Below, piece by piece: positions 27,709 to 37,027 of a stretch of 60,540 bases of DNA; the stretch's first letter is position 1, and every line of letters starts with the position of its first letter. The position numbers were made by a program, and so were the translations under genes. Under the pieces are notes generated by a model. The model made no database searches. It saw only the letters and a program-made list of their open reading frames with translations, and was not told where the DNA came from. The stretch is from Candidatus Hydrogenedentota bacterium (lineage in GTDB: Bacteria > Hydrogenedentota > Hydrogenedentia > Hydrogenedentales > CAITNO01): assembly GCA_018056705.1 (NCBI GenBank), contig JAGPFE010000018.1, forward strand, positions 1 to 60,540, in the 5' to 3' direction.

Positions 27709-30700
27709 ACTCCCCCGAGGCATCCCGCCGGGACGCGCTGACCGCGCGCCGCGTGCTTGCCCTGCTGGCCCTGGCGGCGTGCGTGACGGCGGTCGTTCCC
27801 CTGATCCTCCAGGGCAGCGTGGAACAGGCGCGGCAAGGGCTGGCGGAAGCATTATCGCGACGTTTCGGCATTATCCTGGCGGTTGGTGACGCGCGGTTCG
27901 TGTTCCCCCGGGAAGTTGTACTCTGGGAAGTTCGCCTTGCCCGCGAAGGCCAGGAAACGGGACCCACTGTGCGGGTGGACGCGGACGAACTGCGGTTGCA
28001 ACCGGACCTGACGTCCCTCCTATCCGGCCAGGCCGGTTTCGGCCGGGTCATCATCCGCGGCGGACGGCTTGACGTCACGTTGCCTGGCCCGGTTAAACCG
28101 CTGTCCCCGTCGGCCAGGCCCGTCGCGGCGAACGGAACGCGGCCCGCCTCGTTGAAAGAGATGCTGGCTTCGGCATACGGCCGATTACCTGCCCCGCCAA
28201 ACCTGCCATTCCGGCTGTCCCTGCATGGATGTTCGGCACGCATCGCCGGGCTGCCCGTGCCCGGCAACACCATCCAGGTAGATGACCTGGAAGCGGATCT
28301 TTACCAGCCGCCGGACAGCCAGGACCGATACCTGCGGCTGACCGGCCGGGTAACCGTGGCGGATTTGAACCTGCCCTTTACCTGTCGAGTCCGGGCATCT
28401 GGGAAACAGGACGCCTCGCTGGATCTGGATATCGACACGATTGAACTGGAGCGGCTGGCCGGGCTGATAGCGACTCCCGTCCCGGGCTGGCAACCCGCCG
28501 GAACCGGGCGCCTGCGCCTGGAAATCGAGGCCGACCAGACCTCTCCCGCGCGGGCGCGGCTGATGCTCGGGTTCCAGTCGGTTTCTTTACCGCGGCCGAT
28601 TGCCGGAATCCTGCCGCCGGTAACGGGAACCCTAGAACTTGAGGCCGCGCCCCGTTCCGATTTCAGCGGGGTAGACCTGCGCGGAACGTCACGATCGAAC
28701 CTGCTGGAAGCGGGTGGAGAGGGCAGTATCCGGCTGGATGGCGGGGAACCGGAGATCACGGCGACGGTCCGGGTGGAATCGCTGCCCCTGGAGAACCTGG
28801 TCAAGGCGGGACTCGCCATGGCCCCGCCGGAAGCCACGGGCCTGACCCTCGAGCCGGACGGTCCGGCGCGGGTAACGATTTTCGCGCGTGGCACCCCCTG
28901 GAAGCCGGTCATATCCGCCGAGGCCTACCTGGCCGGGGCAAGCGCGCGATACGCTTCCAGCGATCCGAAAATCCCGTCGGCCCGGGTGCGGTTCGGGCAG
29001 ACGCTGTTGCGATGGACTTCGGGACAACCGTTTCCAGAAGGCATGGTGTCCATCCTGGACGGGGGGCTGGAAAAGCCCTTCATGTCATTCAGCCTGGATG
29101 GGGTGTCCGCCACGGTGATGCTGGAACAGGGGCGTTTATCGCTGAAACCTTTCTCCGCCCGACTCAACGGACAGCCCTTGTTTGGAGACCTTTCGGCGGA
29201 TCTGGCGTCGAGAGCGGCGGATATCTCGGCGGTAGTCACGGTGAAGGACATCGAAAAAACGCCCCTGGGACATCCCTCGGAAGACTTGTGGCTGAGCGGC
29301 GAGGCGACAATCCGCGCGACGGGACGGGTCGGTCCCCACGGGATCGACCTGAAAGCCTCGGCGGAGGCCACGCGGGCGGGCATCGGCCTGGAATGGTGGT
29401 TGCGCAAACCGATCGGGGTGGGAGCGGCCATTCACGAGGCGCGGCTGACCCTGGAACCGGGAAAACTGCTCAAGGTGGAGGGAGAAGCGTCGGTGGATGC
29501 CACGCCCATCAAGGCCCTGCTGGAATACGACTGGGGCGCGAAAGAGCGGAAATGGCAGGTCCGGCATATCCGGGTGGACCTGCCGTACCTGGACGTGAAC
29601 TCGGCCGGCAAATGCTTCAACCTGCCGTACGCCATCACGGGCACCCACGCGAAGGACGCGTATTACGAAAGAAACCGGCGGGGGGAACGGATTGACGGGA
29701 ACGTGATGGAAATCGGGGGATACATCGACCGGGCCTCTTTGCTTCCGGAGGGATGCCCGGTGCCGCTGATCTGCGAGGGCGCGCGCGTGAAAGTGATCCT
29801 GGACAACCAGCGACAGGACCTGCACTTCGGCGACGTCACCATAGAAACCCAACGGGCGGACGTGCCTCCGCTGACCGAAACGTGGATGCTGCCGCTGGAC
29901 GCGAAGGCCGACCCGGAATACCTTGCCGCCCAGGCGCCAGGGCCGCCAAGGCTGTGGACCTATCACCTGGCCGCGGCGGCGGTGTACATGCCCCCCTGGC
30001 AGGGGGAAAATTTCACGGCAGAGGTGAAGGACACGCCGGAAACGGTTTCCATGGAGCCGTTCCGGGCGGAAGTGGAAGGGGGCCGCATCGAGGGCTATTA
30101 CTCGAAAGTCAAGGAGACGAATGACATGCGCCTTCGGGCGTCATGGGAACACCTGCCAGTGGTATACCTCTTGCGCCACCTGGAACTGCCGGAGGTCCTG
30201 GAAGGGCGGGTGGATGGATCGGTCGATTACACCATGGACACGGACGATCCGGGAACCCTTTCCGGAAAAGGCGCGTTTTCGGTGAAAGACGGGCGCTTTT
30301 TCTCCGACGCCTTAATCGCCTATTTCGGCCCGGCCTTTTTCGGGACGGTGTCCGACCTGCATCCGTCCGAACTGAAATTCCGGGAGTTCCGATCGAACGT
30401 GGGACTGTCTGGCGACCGCATTCAGACGGATGACATACGCCTTGACCTGGAAGGGATGTCCTTCACGGGCTCGGGAACATGGATCACGGGGGGCGATATC
30501 GACTACCAGATCACCATGAGCGTGCAACCGGACACGGCGGAACAGATCCCGATCATGAAACAGAGTTTCAACATCGAGGGATTCCGGCTGGCCCAGCGGA
30601 CCATCGACCTGGGGTTCCGCATCCGGGGACCGGCGTTCAAGCCGGTAAGCGAAATTTCGGGCCTGCCTCCGGTGGGCGTCACGCTGGTCAGTGGCGCCGC

Positions 30701-30848
30701 GGAAATGACGGGTGAAGCGGTCCGGGTATTCGACCTGCCGCGGCAGTTGCTCTTTTCGCTCTTCAAGACGGGTGGCGGGGTCATTGAGGCCACGCGGCAG
30801 AACATGCCACAGGGGCCATTTCGTCGCAAACAAAATGTGGGGCGTTAA
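27705..30848 (+). CDS. Large AsmA-like/DUF3971-type membrane protein
   Basis: The ATG at 27705 overlaps the recA stop (ATGA) and gives 1047 residues. An in-frame upstream ATG at 27672 lies inside recA and is less likely. One N-terminal transmembrane helix (about 15-35) is followed by a very long beta-rich periplasmic region with repeated strand-turn patterns. The C-terminal 250 residues match AsmA/TamB-type bridge proteins ([60 protein letters not shown]). These proteins are thought to carry phospholipid between inner and outer membranes. Translational coupling to recA is striking. Confidence 0.8.
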   Translation: MNSPEASRRDALTARRVLALLALAACVTAVVPLILQGSVEQARQGLAEALSRRFGIILAVGDARFVFPREVVLWEVRLAREGQETGPTVRVDADELRLQPDLTSLLSGQAGFGRVIIRGGRLDVTLPGPVKPLSPSARPVAANGTRPASLKEMLASAYGRLPAPPNLPFRLSLHGCSARIAGLPVPGNTIQVDDLEADLYQPPDSQDRYLRLTGRVTVADLNLPFTCRVRASGKQDASLDLDIDTIELERLAGLIATPVPGWQPAGTGRLRLEIEADQTSPARARLMLGFQSVSLPRPIAGILPPVTGTLELEAAPRSDFSGVDLRGTSRSNLLEAGGEGSIRLDGGEPEITATVRVESLPLENLVKAGLAMAPPEATGLTLEPDGPARVTIFARGTPWKPVISAEAYLAGASARYASSDPKIPSARVRFGQTLLRWTSGQPFPEGMVSILDGGLEKPFMSFSLDGVSATVMLEQGRLSLKPFSARLNGQPLFGDLSADLASRAADISAVVTVKDIEKTPLGHPSEDLWLSGEATIRATGRVGPHGIDLKASAEATRAGIGLEWWLRKPIGVGAAIHEARLTLEPGKLLKVEGEASVDATPIKALLEYDWGAKERKWQVRHIRVDLPYLDVNSAGKCFNLPYAITGTHAKDAYYERNRRGERIDGNVMEIGGYIDRASLLPEGCPVPLICEGARVKVILDNQRQDLHFGDVTIETQRADVPPLTETWMLPLDAKADPEYLAAQAPGPPRLWTYHLAAAAVYMPPWQGENFTAEVKDTPETVSMEPFRAEVEGGRIEGYYSKVKETNDMRLRASWEHLPVVYLLRHLELPEVLEGRVDGSVDYTMDTDDPGTLSGKGAFSVKDGRFFSDALIAYFGPAFFGTVSDLHPSELKFREFRSNVGLSGDRIQTDDIRLDLEGMSFTGSGTWITGGDIDYQITMSVQPDTAEQIPIMKQSFNIEGFRLAQRTIDLGFRIRGPAFKPVSEISGLPPVGVTLVSGAAEMTGEAVRVFDLPRQLLFSLFKTGGGVIEATRQNMPQGPFRRKQNVGR

Positions 30849-30855
30849 CGGTTTC

Positions 30856-30885
30856 TTGTCACAAAATATGGGAAAGGCGTATACT
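30856..30885 (+). promoter_or_regulatory. Sigma-70-type promoter of the zinc-ribbon/SPOR/panE/DUF374 operon
   Basis: TTGTCA (5 of 6 to consensus), an 18-base spacer and TATACT (5 of 6) follow directly after the AsmA-like stop, about 37 bases before the first start codon of the next operon. Confidence 0.5.
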
Positions 30886-30921
30886 GTTTTCAGGTTTGAG
30901 GGGTAGTGCTGCCCATTCGGA

Positions 30922-31512
30922 TTGTCCCAGGTGGAAATACGGATCGGTAAAATAGGCCGACAGTGTTCGGCGTGCGGGGCGCCTTTTCAGCACCAGGAAA
31001 AGGTGCGGTCCCTTGCCACGCGCGCCGAATCGGACAGCATCAAACGGCTGGATTTCTGCGCCGTCTGCGCGGGCCGGGTAAAGGAAGAAGAGGTCTACTG
31101 CGCATGGACGGCCACGTACCAGGACCCGGAAATCCTCCGGCAGACCGAAGCGGGAGATGAAGCCCTGTCACCGTTACGCCGGATTTTCTACGCCAGTTGC
31201 GAAGAGCCCGACCGGGAAAAGGGCGCGGTAGCCTTTCTCGCGGCGGAAATGCTTCGCCGGCAACGGGCCTTCAGGAAGATCCGGGAAAACCAGGGCGAGG
31301 GAGCACATCGGGTCGTGTGGTATCTCGACCGGGCGGTCAACCGGATTATCGAGGTCCGAGATCCCTCCTTCTCCTACGCGGAACTGGACAGGGCGCGGGT
31401 AATCCTGATGGAAGCGATGAAAACGTCGGAACCGGCGGGGTCCGGTCCGGAAGTTTCGGCCCCCACCGCTTCTTCGGCGGCACCGATTTCTTCGGGGAAG
31501 GATATGACCTGA
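30922..31512 (+). CDS. Small zinc-ribbon protein of unknown function
   Basis: The 196-residue product has two CxxC pairs near the N-terminus (QCSACGAP and FCAVCAGR), forming a likely four-cysteine zinc site, then a helical region with many charged residues (AFLAAEMLRRQRAFRKIRENQ; VVWYLDRAVNRIIEVRD). The last 25 residues are low-complexity Ser/Ala/Pro. The start is uncertain: a TTG at 30922 or a GTG at 30931, neither with a strong Shine-Dalgarno sequence. A good promoter lies just upstream, and the next gene starts one base after its stop. The function is not known. Confidence 0.6.
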   Translation: MSQVEIRIGKIGRQCSACGAPFQHQEKVRSLATRAESDSIKRLDFCAVCAGRVKEEEVYCAWTATYQDPEILRQTEAGDEALSPLRRIFYASCEEPDREKGAVAFLAAEMLRRQRAFRKIRENQGEGAHRVVWYLDRAVNRIIEVRDPSFSYAELDRARVILMEAMKTSEPAGSGPEVSAPTASSAAPISSGKDMT

Positions 31513-31513
31513 C

Positions 31514-32605
31514 ATGGCACGGGAAACGCGGCAAACGGAAACCGCCACGGGCGAATTGACGAGCGGGCAACTGGTCATCATGATCTGCGTGGCCCTTTTC
31601 CTGGCGGCCCTGTTTTTCGCGCTGGGCCAACTGGTAGCCCGGCTGGATTTCGCCGGCCATCCGCCTTCAACCGAGGTCGCGACGACTGCCGCGCCCCCGA
31701 CGGAAGGCACTTCGCCTCCCGCCCCGACGGACACGGTCAAGACGACGGTAGCCAAGGGACCAACGGAAGTATACGTCGTGCCCGTGACGGGCGATGGAAC
31801 GGCCGGTTCATCCGGGGGAACACCCGCCATCTCATCTCCTCCCCCATCAACCGAGGCACCTCCCAGCGGTTCTCCGTCCGCCGACGCGACGGAGCCTGCC
31901 CCGACTGGGACCCTTCCGGCGTCGTCCACCGAACCGGCGGACGCCTCTCCCCCCGCGTCGCCGGGGAAAATGCTGGTGCCCCCCGCCCGGCGTGAAAGCG
32001 GACCGCCGCCCAGTACCGACACGGTGGTCCGGGAAACCTCCGGCAAACGACGGCTGTCGGAAATACCGCCGTTACCTTCCCCCCACCGGGTTACGCCCAC
32101 TCCTCCGCCCGAAGCGAGTCCCGCGGCGGTGCCGATTAAACCGCTGATGCCGCCCGCGGAACCCCCTGGTAAAACGGCAGCCGCGCCGGCCGCGGCTCCG
32201 GCTCCCGAGCCCACCGCGACGGTTTCACCCCCGGTTGCCGGTCCCGCCCCCGCGCCGACAGGTTCCCCGCCCGCGGATGCCAAGCCGGAAAAGGATCCAA
32301 CCACGAGTCCGGCCAAAGCGTCGGACGCGAGTAGCGCGGATTCCGGGAACAAGGCCGTAACCGGAAAATTCGGCGTGCAACTGGCCTCGTTCACGGGATC
32401 CCAGGCGGACCTCAAGGCGGAACAGTTTCTGAAAAAGGTTGAAAAACAACTGAATCTTCCTCTTACAATAATCAAATCGGCGGACGGGAAGTATTGTCGG
32501 GTCGTCGTGACGGGTTACGCGGACCGGGCGGCGGCGTCGGAGGCATGCGCGCGTATCCGCAAAACGGCGGGATTGAGTGAGGCGTTCGTGCGTCCGCTGG
32601 AATAA
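31514..32605 (+). CDS. SPOR-domain membrane protein with long Pro-rich linker
   Basis: The 363-residue protein has one transmembrane helix (about 17-41, LVIMICVALFLAALFF). A roughly 230-residue linker very rich in Pro, Ala, Ser and Thr follows, then a C-terminal SPOR domain (about 285-363: FGVQLASFTGSQADLKAEQF, then YCRVVVTGYADRAAASEACA). SPOR domains bind denuded peptidoglycan at division sites, so the protein probably spans the periplasm and reports on or builds septal wall. It is the second gene of a four-gene run. Confidence 0.85.
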   Translation: MARETRQTETATGELTSGQLVIMICVALFLAALFFALGQLVARLDFAGHPPSTEVATTAAPPTEGTSPPAPTDTVKTTVAKGPTEVYVVPVTGDGTAGSSGGTPAISSPPPSTEAPPSGSPSADATEPAPTGTLPASSTEPADASPPASPGKMLVPPARRESGPPPSTDTVVRETSGKRRLSEIPPLPSPHRVTPTPPPEASPAAVPIKPLMPPAEPPGKTAAAPAAAPAPEPTATVSPPVAGPAPAPTGSPPADAKPEKDPTTSPAKASDASSADSGNKAVTGKFGVQLASFTGSQADLKAEQFLKKVEKQLNLPLTIIKSADGKYCRVVVTGYADRAAASEACARIRKTAGLSEAFVRPLE

Positions 32606-32623
32606 CGAGGAAAGGTGGAGGTT

Positions 32624-33505
32624 ATGGCCAAGATCGCGGTAGTGGGACCCGGGGCGATGGGTTGCCTGTTCGCGGTAAAACTTGCGCGGGCGGGGAACAA
32701 GGTGCACCTGGTGGACTACCGGGCAGACCGCGCGGAGCGGCTGAATAAATTGGGCATCACCCTTGAATCTCCCGAAGGCAACCGGTCCACGGAGCATGTT
32801 CCGGTGGCGACGGCGGTGCCCGTCGGCGTGGAACTGGTGATCGTGCTGGTGAAATCACAGCACACGGCCTCCTTGCGTTTTCCGCCGGAGGTATCCGTTC
32901 TGACGCTGCAGAATGGGCTGGGCAACGTGGAGACCCTGTGTAATCTGGTGGGCAGCGCGCGGGTGCTGGCGGGCGTGACAACAGAGGCAGCCCACCTGTT
33001 GAGCGAGGGACAGGTTCGCCACGCGGCGGCCGGGCTGACCCAGTTCGGGGCGTGGACGTCGTGTCCGGTCACGCCGGCGTACCGCGTGCTGCAGGAAGCG
33101 GGTTTTCACGTGGAAATCACGGAAAGCCCGGGGCAATTGATCTGGGAAAAGGTCGCGATTTCTTCGGCGATCAATCCCCTGACGGCCCTCCTGGACGTGC
33201 CGAACGGGAAACTGCTGGAAATTCCCGAGATCCGGCAACTGATGCGGGACCTGGTGGTGGAAGCCACCAAGGTAGCCGCGACGGAAGGGTACCGGTTTCC
33301 CCACAGCCTGGTCGAACGGGCGGAACAGATATGCCGCGACACGCGCAACAACGTGTCGTCCATGCTGCAGGACATACGGGCAGGGCGGCCAACCGAAATC
33401 CGGGCGATCAGCGGGGAGATTCTGCGCCGGGCGCAACTGGCCTCGCTGCCGACGCCGCGCACCCGGGTAATCTATCAACTCGTCCGGGGAATGGAAAGCC
33501 GGTGA
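32624..33505 (+). CDS. panE: 2-dehydropantoate 2-reductase (PanE/ApbA family)
   Basis: An NADPH-dependent ketopantoate reductase for pantothenate and CoA supply. The 293-residue protein has the GPGAMG dinucleotide-binding loop near residue 7, the LVKSQHTA segment with the expected catalytic lysine, the WEKVAISSAINPLTALLDVPNG block, and the C-terminal EIRAISGEI. I chose the ATG at 32624 (AAAGG 8 bases upstream) over the GTG at 32615. The stop overlaps the GTG start of the DUF374 gene. Some family members act on other alpha-keto acids, so the exact substrate is likely but unproven. Confidence 0.85.
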   Translation: MAKIAVVGPGAMGCLFAVKLARAGNKVHLVDYRADRAERLNKLGITLESPEGNRSTEHVPVATAVPVGVELVIVLVKSQHTASLRFPPEVSVLTLQNGLGNVETLCNLVGSARVLAGVTTEAAHLLSEGQVRHAAAGLTQFGAWTSCPVTPAYRVLQEAGFHVEITESPGQLIWEKVAISSAINPLTALLDVPNGKLLEIPEIRQLMRDLVVEATKVAATEGYRFPHSLVERAEQICRDTRNNVSSMLQDIRAGRPTEIRAISGEILRRAQLASLPTPRTRVIYQLVRGMESR

Positions 33506-34209
33506 GACTGCCGGAACTGGACTATACGAGTCCGACGCCTTTCACGTTGAAACAGCGATGTGTGCTGGCCGTGGCGCCGCCCGTTCTTTACGGGGCCTTT
33601 TCCCTGCTCTTCGTGTCGTGCCGATGGCGCGTGGACGGTCGGGACACGCTGGAAACCATTTTGTCCCGGGATGGGGGTTGCATTGTGCCTTTCTGGCACG
33701 AGTCCATGGCCTTCGCGGCGTGGATTCACCGGGGATGCGGGGGACACACGCTGACCAGTTACAGTTTCGACGGAGAACTGGCGGCGCGGATCGTGTCGTG
33801 GTTTGGCATGGCGGCGGTACGGGGATCCTCCAGCCGCGGCGGCGGCGAGGGGTTGCGCCAACTGGTCCGCGCCTGTGAACTGGGGGTGGCCCTGGCGGGA
33901 TTCACCCTGGACGGTCCGCGTGGACCCCGGCGGGTAGCCAAGCCCGGCGTGGCCGTGCTGGCCGCCCGCACGGGACGCAAGATCCTGCCGCTGGCTTTTT
34001 CGGCTGCTCCCTGCCGGCGATTACGCTCGTGGGACCGTTTTCCGGTCCCTTATCCCTTCGCCCGGGTATACGCCCGGTACGGCGAACCGATCGACCCGCC
34101 CCAGAACGAGACGCCGGAAGCCATCGAGTCGGTCCGCCTGGCCACGGAACAGGCCCTGAACGCCCTGCATGACCGCGTGGACCGGGAACTGGCGGCACAG
34201 ACGGCTTGA
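33502..34209 (+). CDS. DUF374 family acyltransferase-like protein
   Basis: The GTG at 33502 overlaps the PanE stop (GTGA) and gives 235 residues; a longer in-frame reading upstream lies inside panE and is rejected. The protein matches DUF374, a relative of lysophospholipid and lipid A acyltransferases: an N-terminal helix, then VPFWHESM (HxxxM in place of HxxxxD), the GSSSRGGGEGLRQL block, FTLDGPRGPRR, and a Lys/Arg-rich C-terminus. It probably acylates a lipid or lipid A precursor at the inner membrane. It is the last gene of the operon. Confidence 0.82.
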   Translation: MRLPELDYTSPTPFTLKQRCVLAVAPPVLYGAFSLLFVSCRWRVDGRDTLETILSRDGGCIVPFWHESMAFAAWIHRGCGGHTLTSYSFDGELAARIVSWFGMAAVRGSSSRGGGEGLRQLVRACELGVALAGFTLDGPRGPRRVAKPGVAVLAARTGRKILPLAFSAAPCRRLRSWDRFPVPYPFARVYARYGEPIDPPQNETPEAIESVRLATEQALNALHDRVDRELAAQTA

Positions 34210-34267
34210 ACGTTCCGGTTTACATCGGCAGGGTGCAAGGGAAATGAACGTTCGCTACCCGTGCGGG

Positions 34268-34981
34268 TCAGCCAGGGGACGTGTCGCGGGGAAGACCGTC
34301 GTACCGGGAAACGTGCAGCACGGCTTCCCTGACCAGGTCTTTAGCGGTTGGCCGAAGATTCATGGGCCACAGGGAGGCTTCCTTCTCGGCCCTGGCGACC
34401 CGCAGGAGGTATTCGGGCGAGGCACAGGTCTCATCCGCCGGTTCGTCGAAACAGGAAACGGGCCTTGAAGAGGACTCGCGAACGGTAGGGGGTTCGGGGC
34501 CAGGATTCCGCGGTTCTGTCCGGGAGGGTACCTTGGAAGCGGTGGTGTCGCAAGGGCGGGACCGCGGTTCGCCGGGAACGGTGTGCACTTCCGGATCACG
34601 TGGACCAGGAGTGCCCGGGTCGGCGGCAGGGGTTTTCACCAGGGACTCCAGCAGTTCCTCCAGTTCCCGCTCCATCTGGAGGATCCGGGCGATGACCGCG
34701 GCGGGCGGCAGGGCGTGTTCCGGATTGTCGAGATCATGCAGCAGGCGGGCTTCGAGTTTTCCGCACAGCAACAGCATGGTGGCGGCCCGGGCGGCTCGAA
34801 ACACTGCCGGGGATAATGCGTCCGTGTTTTCCGCAAGGGCGTTGAACAGTGTTTTCCAGGCTTTACGGGAGGGGTGATCCTCCGGAAGGTCTGGCCCCAG
34901 GACCTCCGCCAGGGCAGGCGGCGCATCGGAAGGGATTGACAGCGGGTGGTCTGGACGGGTCAGCAAGGCATGGCAGGCCAT
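34268..34981 (-). CDS. Hypothetical acidic helical protein
   Basis: The minus-strand ATG at 34981 has AAGGAG with 7-base spacing; one at 34987 is too close to it. The 237-residue protein has a helical N-terminal part (LARIL...MERELEELLESL at about 105-130), a Pro/Ser/Arg-rich middle, and a C-terminal PMNLRPTAKDLVREAVLHVSRYDGL. I do not recognise a family. A plus-strand frame over the same bases (34281-34877) is less convincing because it has no ribosome site. It is isolated beside the repeat-filled gap. Confidence 0.45.
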   Translation of the reverse strand: MACHALLTRPDHPLSIPSDAPPALAEVLGPDLPEDHPSRKAWKTLFNALAENTDALSPAVFRAARAATMLLLCGKLEARLLHDLDNPEHALPPAAVIARILQMERELEELLESLVKTPAADPGTPGPRDPEVHTVPGEPRSRPCDTTASKVPSRTEPRNPGPEPPTVRESSSRPVSCFDEPADETCASPEYLLRVARAEKEASLWPMNLRPTAKDLVREAVLHVSRYDGLPRDTSPG

Positions 34982-35150
34982 GAACATTCTCCTTTTCGCG
35001 GGGGCAGACGCGGCATCGTCGTGGAGCGCGTAACGAAATGTCCCCCTATTAATAAGGGCATTCTGTTGCGCGACAGGTGCGCGTGGGGGTCCAGGGCCGT
35101 TGTGGTGTTCGCGGGGGATTGGGCAGTTCGGTGGCAGGCGTGAAGAAGGA

Positions 35151-35187
35151 AAGATTTCTCCTCACTGCGTTCGTCGAAATGACAGGA
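35151..35187 (+). repeat. 37-bp dispersed repeat head, copy 1
   Basis: This stretch begins AAGATTTCTCCTCACT and ends TCGAAATGACAGGA. A second copy at 52504-52540 differs by one base, and a degenerate relative sits at 51665-51694. The core contains TTCG-5 bases-CGAA, a small hairpin. It resembles dispersed palindromic repeats in many bacterial genomes. Confidence 0.85.
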
Positions 35188-35520
35188 TGCGGAGGCAATG
35201 ACAGGAGACGAAGACGATGACAGGAGGCAGAGACGATGATGGGTATGGCAGTGATGACGGGATACGGGGGCGGTGCAGAATGCAGGGTGATGACAGGAGG
35301 TGGAGGCAATGACAGGATGGTGAGGCTATGACAAGAAGTGGAGGCAATGACAGGATGGGGATGCTATGACAGAAAGTGGAGGCAATGACAGAAAGCGGAT
35401 GCAATGACAGGAGGTGGAGGCGATGGCAGGAGGTGGAGACAATGATGGGTAGGGCAGTGATGACGGGATACGGGGGCGGTGCAGGTGCAGGGTGATGACA
35501 GGACACCGTGGCGATGACAA
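35188..35520 (+). repeat. Degenerate 18-bp tandem array
   Basis: About 16 units follow the general form ATGACAGGAnGnGGAGGC (18 bases), starting at the tail of the 37-bp head. Units vary at the n positions. A longer block of about 60 bases (from 35236, beginning ATGATGGGTATGGCAG) recurs almost unchanged from 35442, 206 bases later, so a larger part of the array was duplicated. Confidence 0.8.
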
Positions 35521-35898
35521 CACGCTGGGACTTTGCAACACTGATTCGAAGGTAGGTGAAAGAAAAACCTTCTTCGAATGACAATCCATTGTCTGGCGGG
35601 GCCTTTATTCCCACATTTTCGATCGCGGATGGTTATCCTGCCACGGTCGATAACGGGTTCTGGTTCACTCCCCTACCTTGATCGCGGATTGTGTCGTTAA
35701 GGGCCGGGGTGGTCAAGCCCCTCTAATTACCCTTCCTCTTCGATCGCAGTCCGTTGTTCCAATCGGAGATTCGTGTCCTTTAGAGTGAAGAGGGCAATCT
35801 TTCCCGTGGAAAGCGGGCAGTCCATCCTTCAGTGACCCGACCTGACGCACAACACCCCACAAAGAACGGAAATACCCGTGATCCCGGTTTCCCGGTAA

Positions 35899-36906
35899 TC
35901 AGGTTTTCCGTACTTCCGCGATACGTTCGGCGACCATGCAGGCCCCACCCATGGCGACAGCCAGATCACCAAGGGCGGCGGTCTGTACCCTGATCTTCCG
36001 GCGCAGGAAGGGCATGGCATGGTCGGCAATGCCCCTCTTTACCTCTTCCAGGTACAGTTCCGGCATGGCCTCGACGAGCCCGCCCCCGATCACTACCGCC
36101 TCGGGACTGAGAATATTGACCAGGTTTCCCGCGGCGATGCCGATATAATAGGCGGCCTTTCGGACCACGGCCTCCACCATTTTCTCTCCGTTCTGGATGG
36201 CCCGGGCCAGCACGCCGCTGCGGATGGCGGACAGGTCGGTACCGCACTTCTGCTTGATATAGGGAGCATCTTCGCGCGCGGCGAGGGCGGCGACTTCCTT
36301 CGCGATGGCCACCCGGGAGGCCACGGCCTCGAGACATCCCCGCTTGCCGCAACCACAAAACGGGCCGTCCGGTTGGACGGTCATGTGTCCCACCTCCCCT
36401 GCCGCCCCGGAAAAGCCGTGGAGGAGGCGACCGTCAACGATGATGCCCCCGCCGATACCGGTCCCCGGGAAAATACCGACGACGTGCAGGCAATCGGCCA
36501 CCTTGCCGAATCGCCATTCGCCATAGGTTCCGACATTCACGTCGTTATCCACCAGGACCGGCACGCCGAATTTTTCCCGCAGCCGCTCGGCGAGAGGGAA
36601 ATTCTTCCAGCCCAGGTTAGGGGTATCGATAATGATCCCGGTAGCGGGATCGAGCGGTCCCGGCGATCCCACGCCGATTCCCCGGACGGGCGGCGAACCG
36701 GCTTCCTGCATGGCGGCGGTAATCACGGCGATCACCCGTTCCTCCGCGGAAGCGTTCACGTCGCTTTCCGTGCCGGTCTTGCTTTTTTTCTTGGATTGAC
36801 CAACAACCCTGAATTCATGATCGAAAACGGCGGCCAGCATCTTGGTGCCGCCGATGTCGAGTCCCACGACGTATTCCCCGGGCCTGAGCAGTTCTTTGAC
36901 GTCCAT
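35899..36906 (-). CDS. ROK family sugar kinase/regulator
   Basis: The 335-residue protein has the ATP-binding VGLDIGGTKMLAAVF (about 14-28) and the ROK zinc motif CGCGKRGCLEA, with a preceding His in GHMTVQPDG. It also has GIGVGSPGPLD and DNDVNVGTYGEWRFG, which hold sugar-contacting residues, with Asp in VDNDVN as likely base. This looks like a glucokinase-type enzyme. There is no helix-turn-helix, so a repressor role is unlikely. It is divergent from the DegT gene, with 121 bases between. Confidence 0.9.
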   Translation of the reverse strand: MDVKELLRPGEYVVGLDIGGTKMLAAVFDHEFRVVGQSKKKSKTGTESDVNASAEERVIAVITAAMQEAGSPPVRGIGVGSPGPLDPATGIIIDTPNLGWKNFPLAERLREKFGVPVLVDNDVNVGTYGEWRFGKVADCLHVVGIFPGTGIGGGIIVDGRLLHGFSGAAGEVGHMTVQPDGPFCGCGKRGCLEAVASRVAIAKEVAALAAREDAPYIKQKCGTDLSAIRSGVLARAIQNGEKMVEAVVRKAAYYIGIAAGNLVNILSPEAVVIGGGLVEAMPELYLEEVKRGIADHAMPFLRRKIRVQTAALGDLAVAMGGACMVAERIAEVRKT

Positions 36907-36971
36907 GCTTCCTCTCCTCGGGCGTCGACCGGCCCTTCTGACATCTACCGGGGCGGTTTACCCGGAAGAAA

Positions 36972-36980
36972 TGATATAAT
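36972..36980 (+). promoter_or_regulatory. Extended -10 promoter of the DegT gene
   Basis: TGa-TATAAT is a perfect extended -10. With the ATG at 37028 and AAGGA at 37016-37020, it predicts a leader of roughly 40 bases. No -35 is evident. Confidence 0.45.
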
Positions 36981-37027
36981 TTTTCCCACTCCATTTTCGA
37001 CACGCCACCCGAACCAAGGATTACCCC

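Larger units (their letters stand above)
34982..35898. other. 917-base intergenic region dominated by repeats
   Basis: No credible gene is seen; the frames here merely translate the tandem repeats. The content is a 37-bp conserved head (35151-35187), an 18-bp-periodic array to about 35520, an imperfect inverted repeat near 35543-35575, and three GATCGCrG boxes spaced about 60 bases (35621, 35680, 35742). Confidence 0.7.

Noticed and set aside
34281..34877. Plus-strand alternative over the hypothetical protein at 34268-34981
   Set aside because: No ribosome site, and lower-quality composition than the minus-strand frame with AAGGAG. Kept as an alternative only.
35151..35520. CRISPR-like array
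   Set aside because: Units are 18 bases with degenerate sequence, no constant repeat of 24-37 bases and no unique spacers; no cas gene is nearby.
35162..35614. Minus-strand frame of about 150 codons
   Set aside because: It is the translation of the tandem repeats, hence its Ser/His/Cys/Pro bias.
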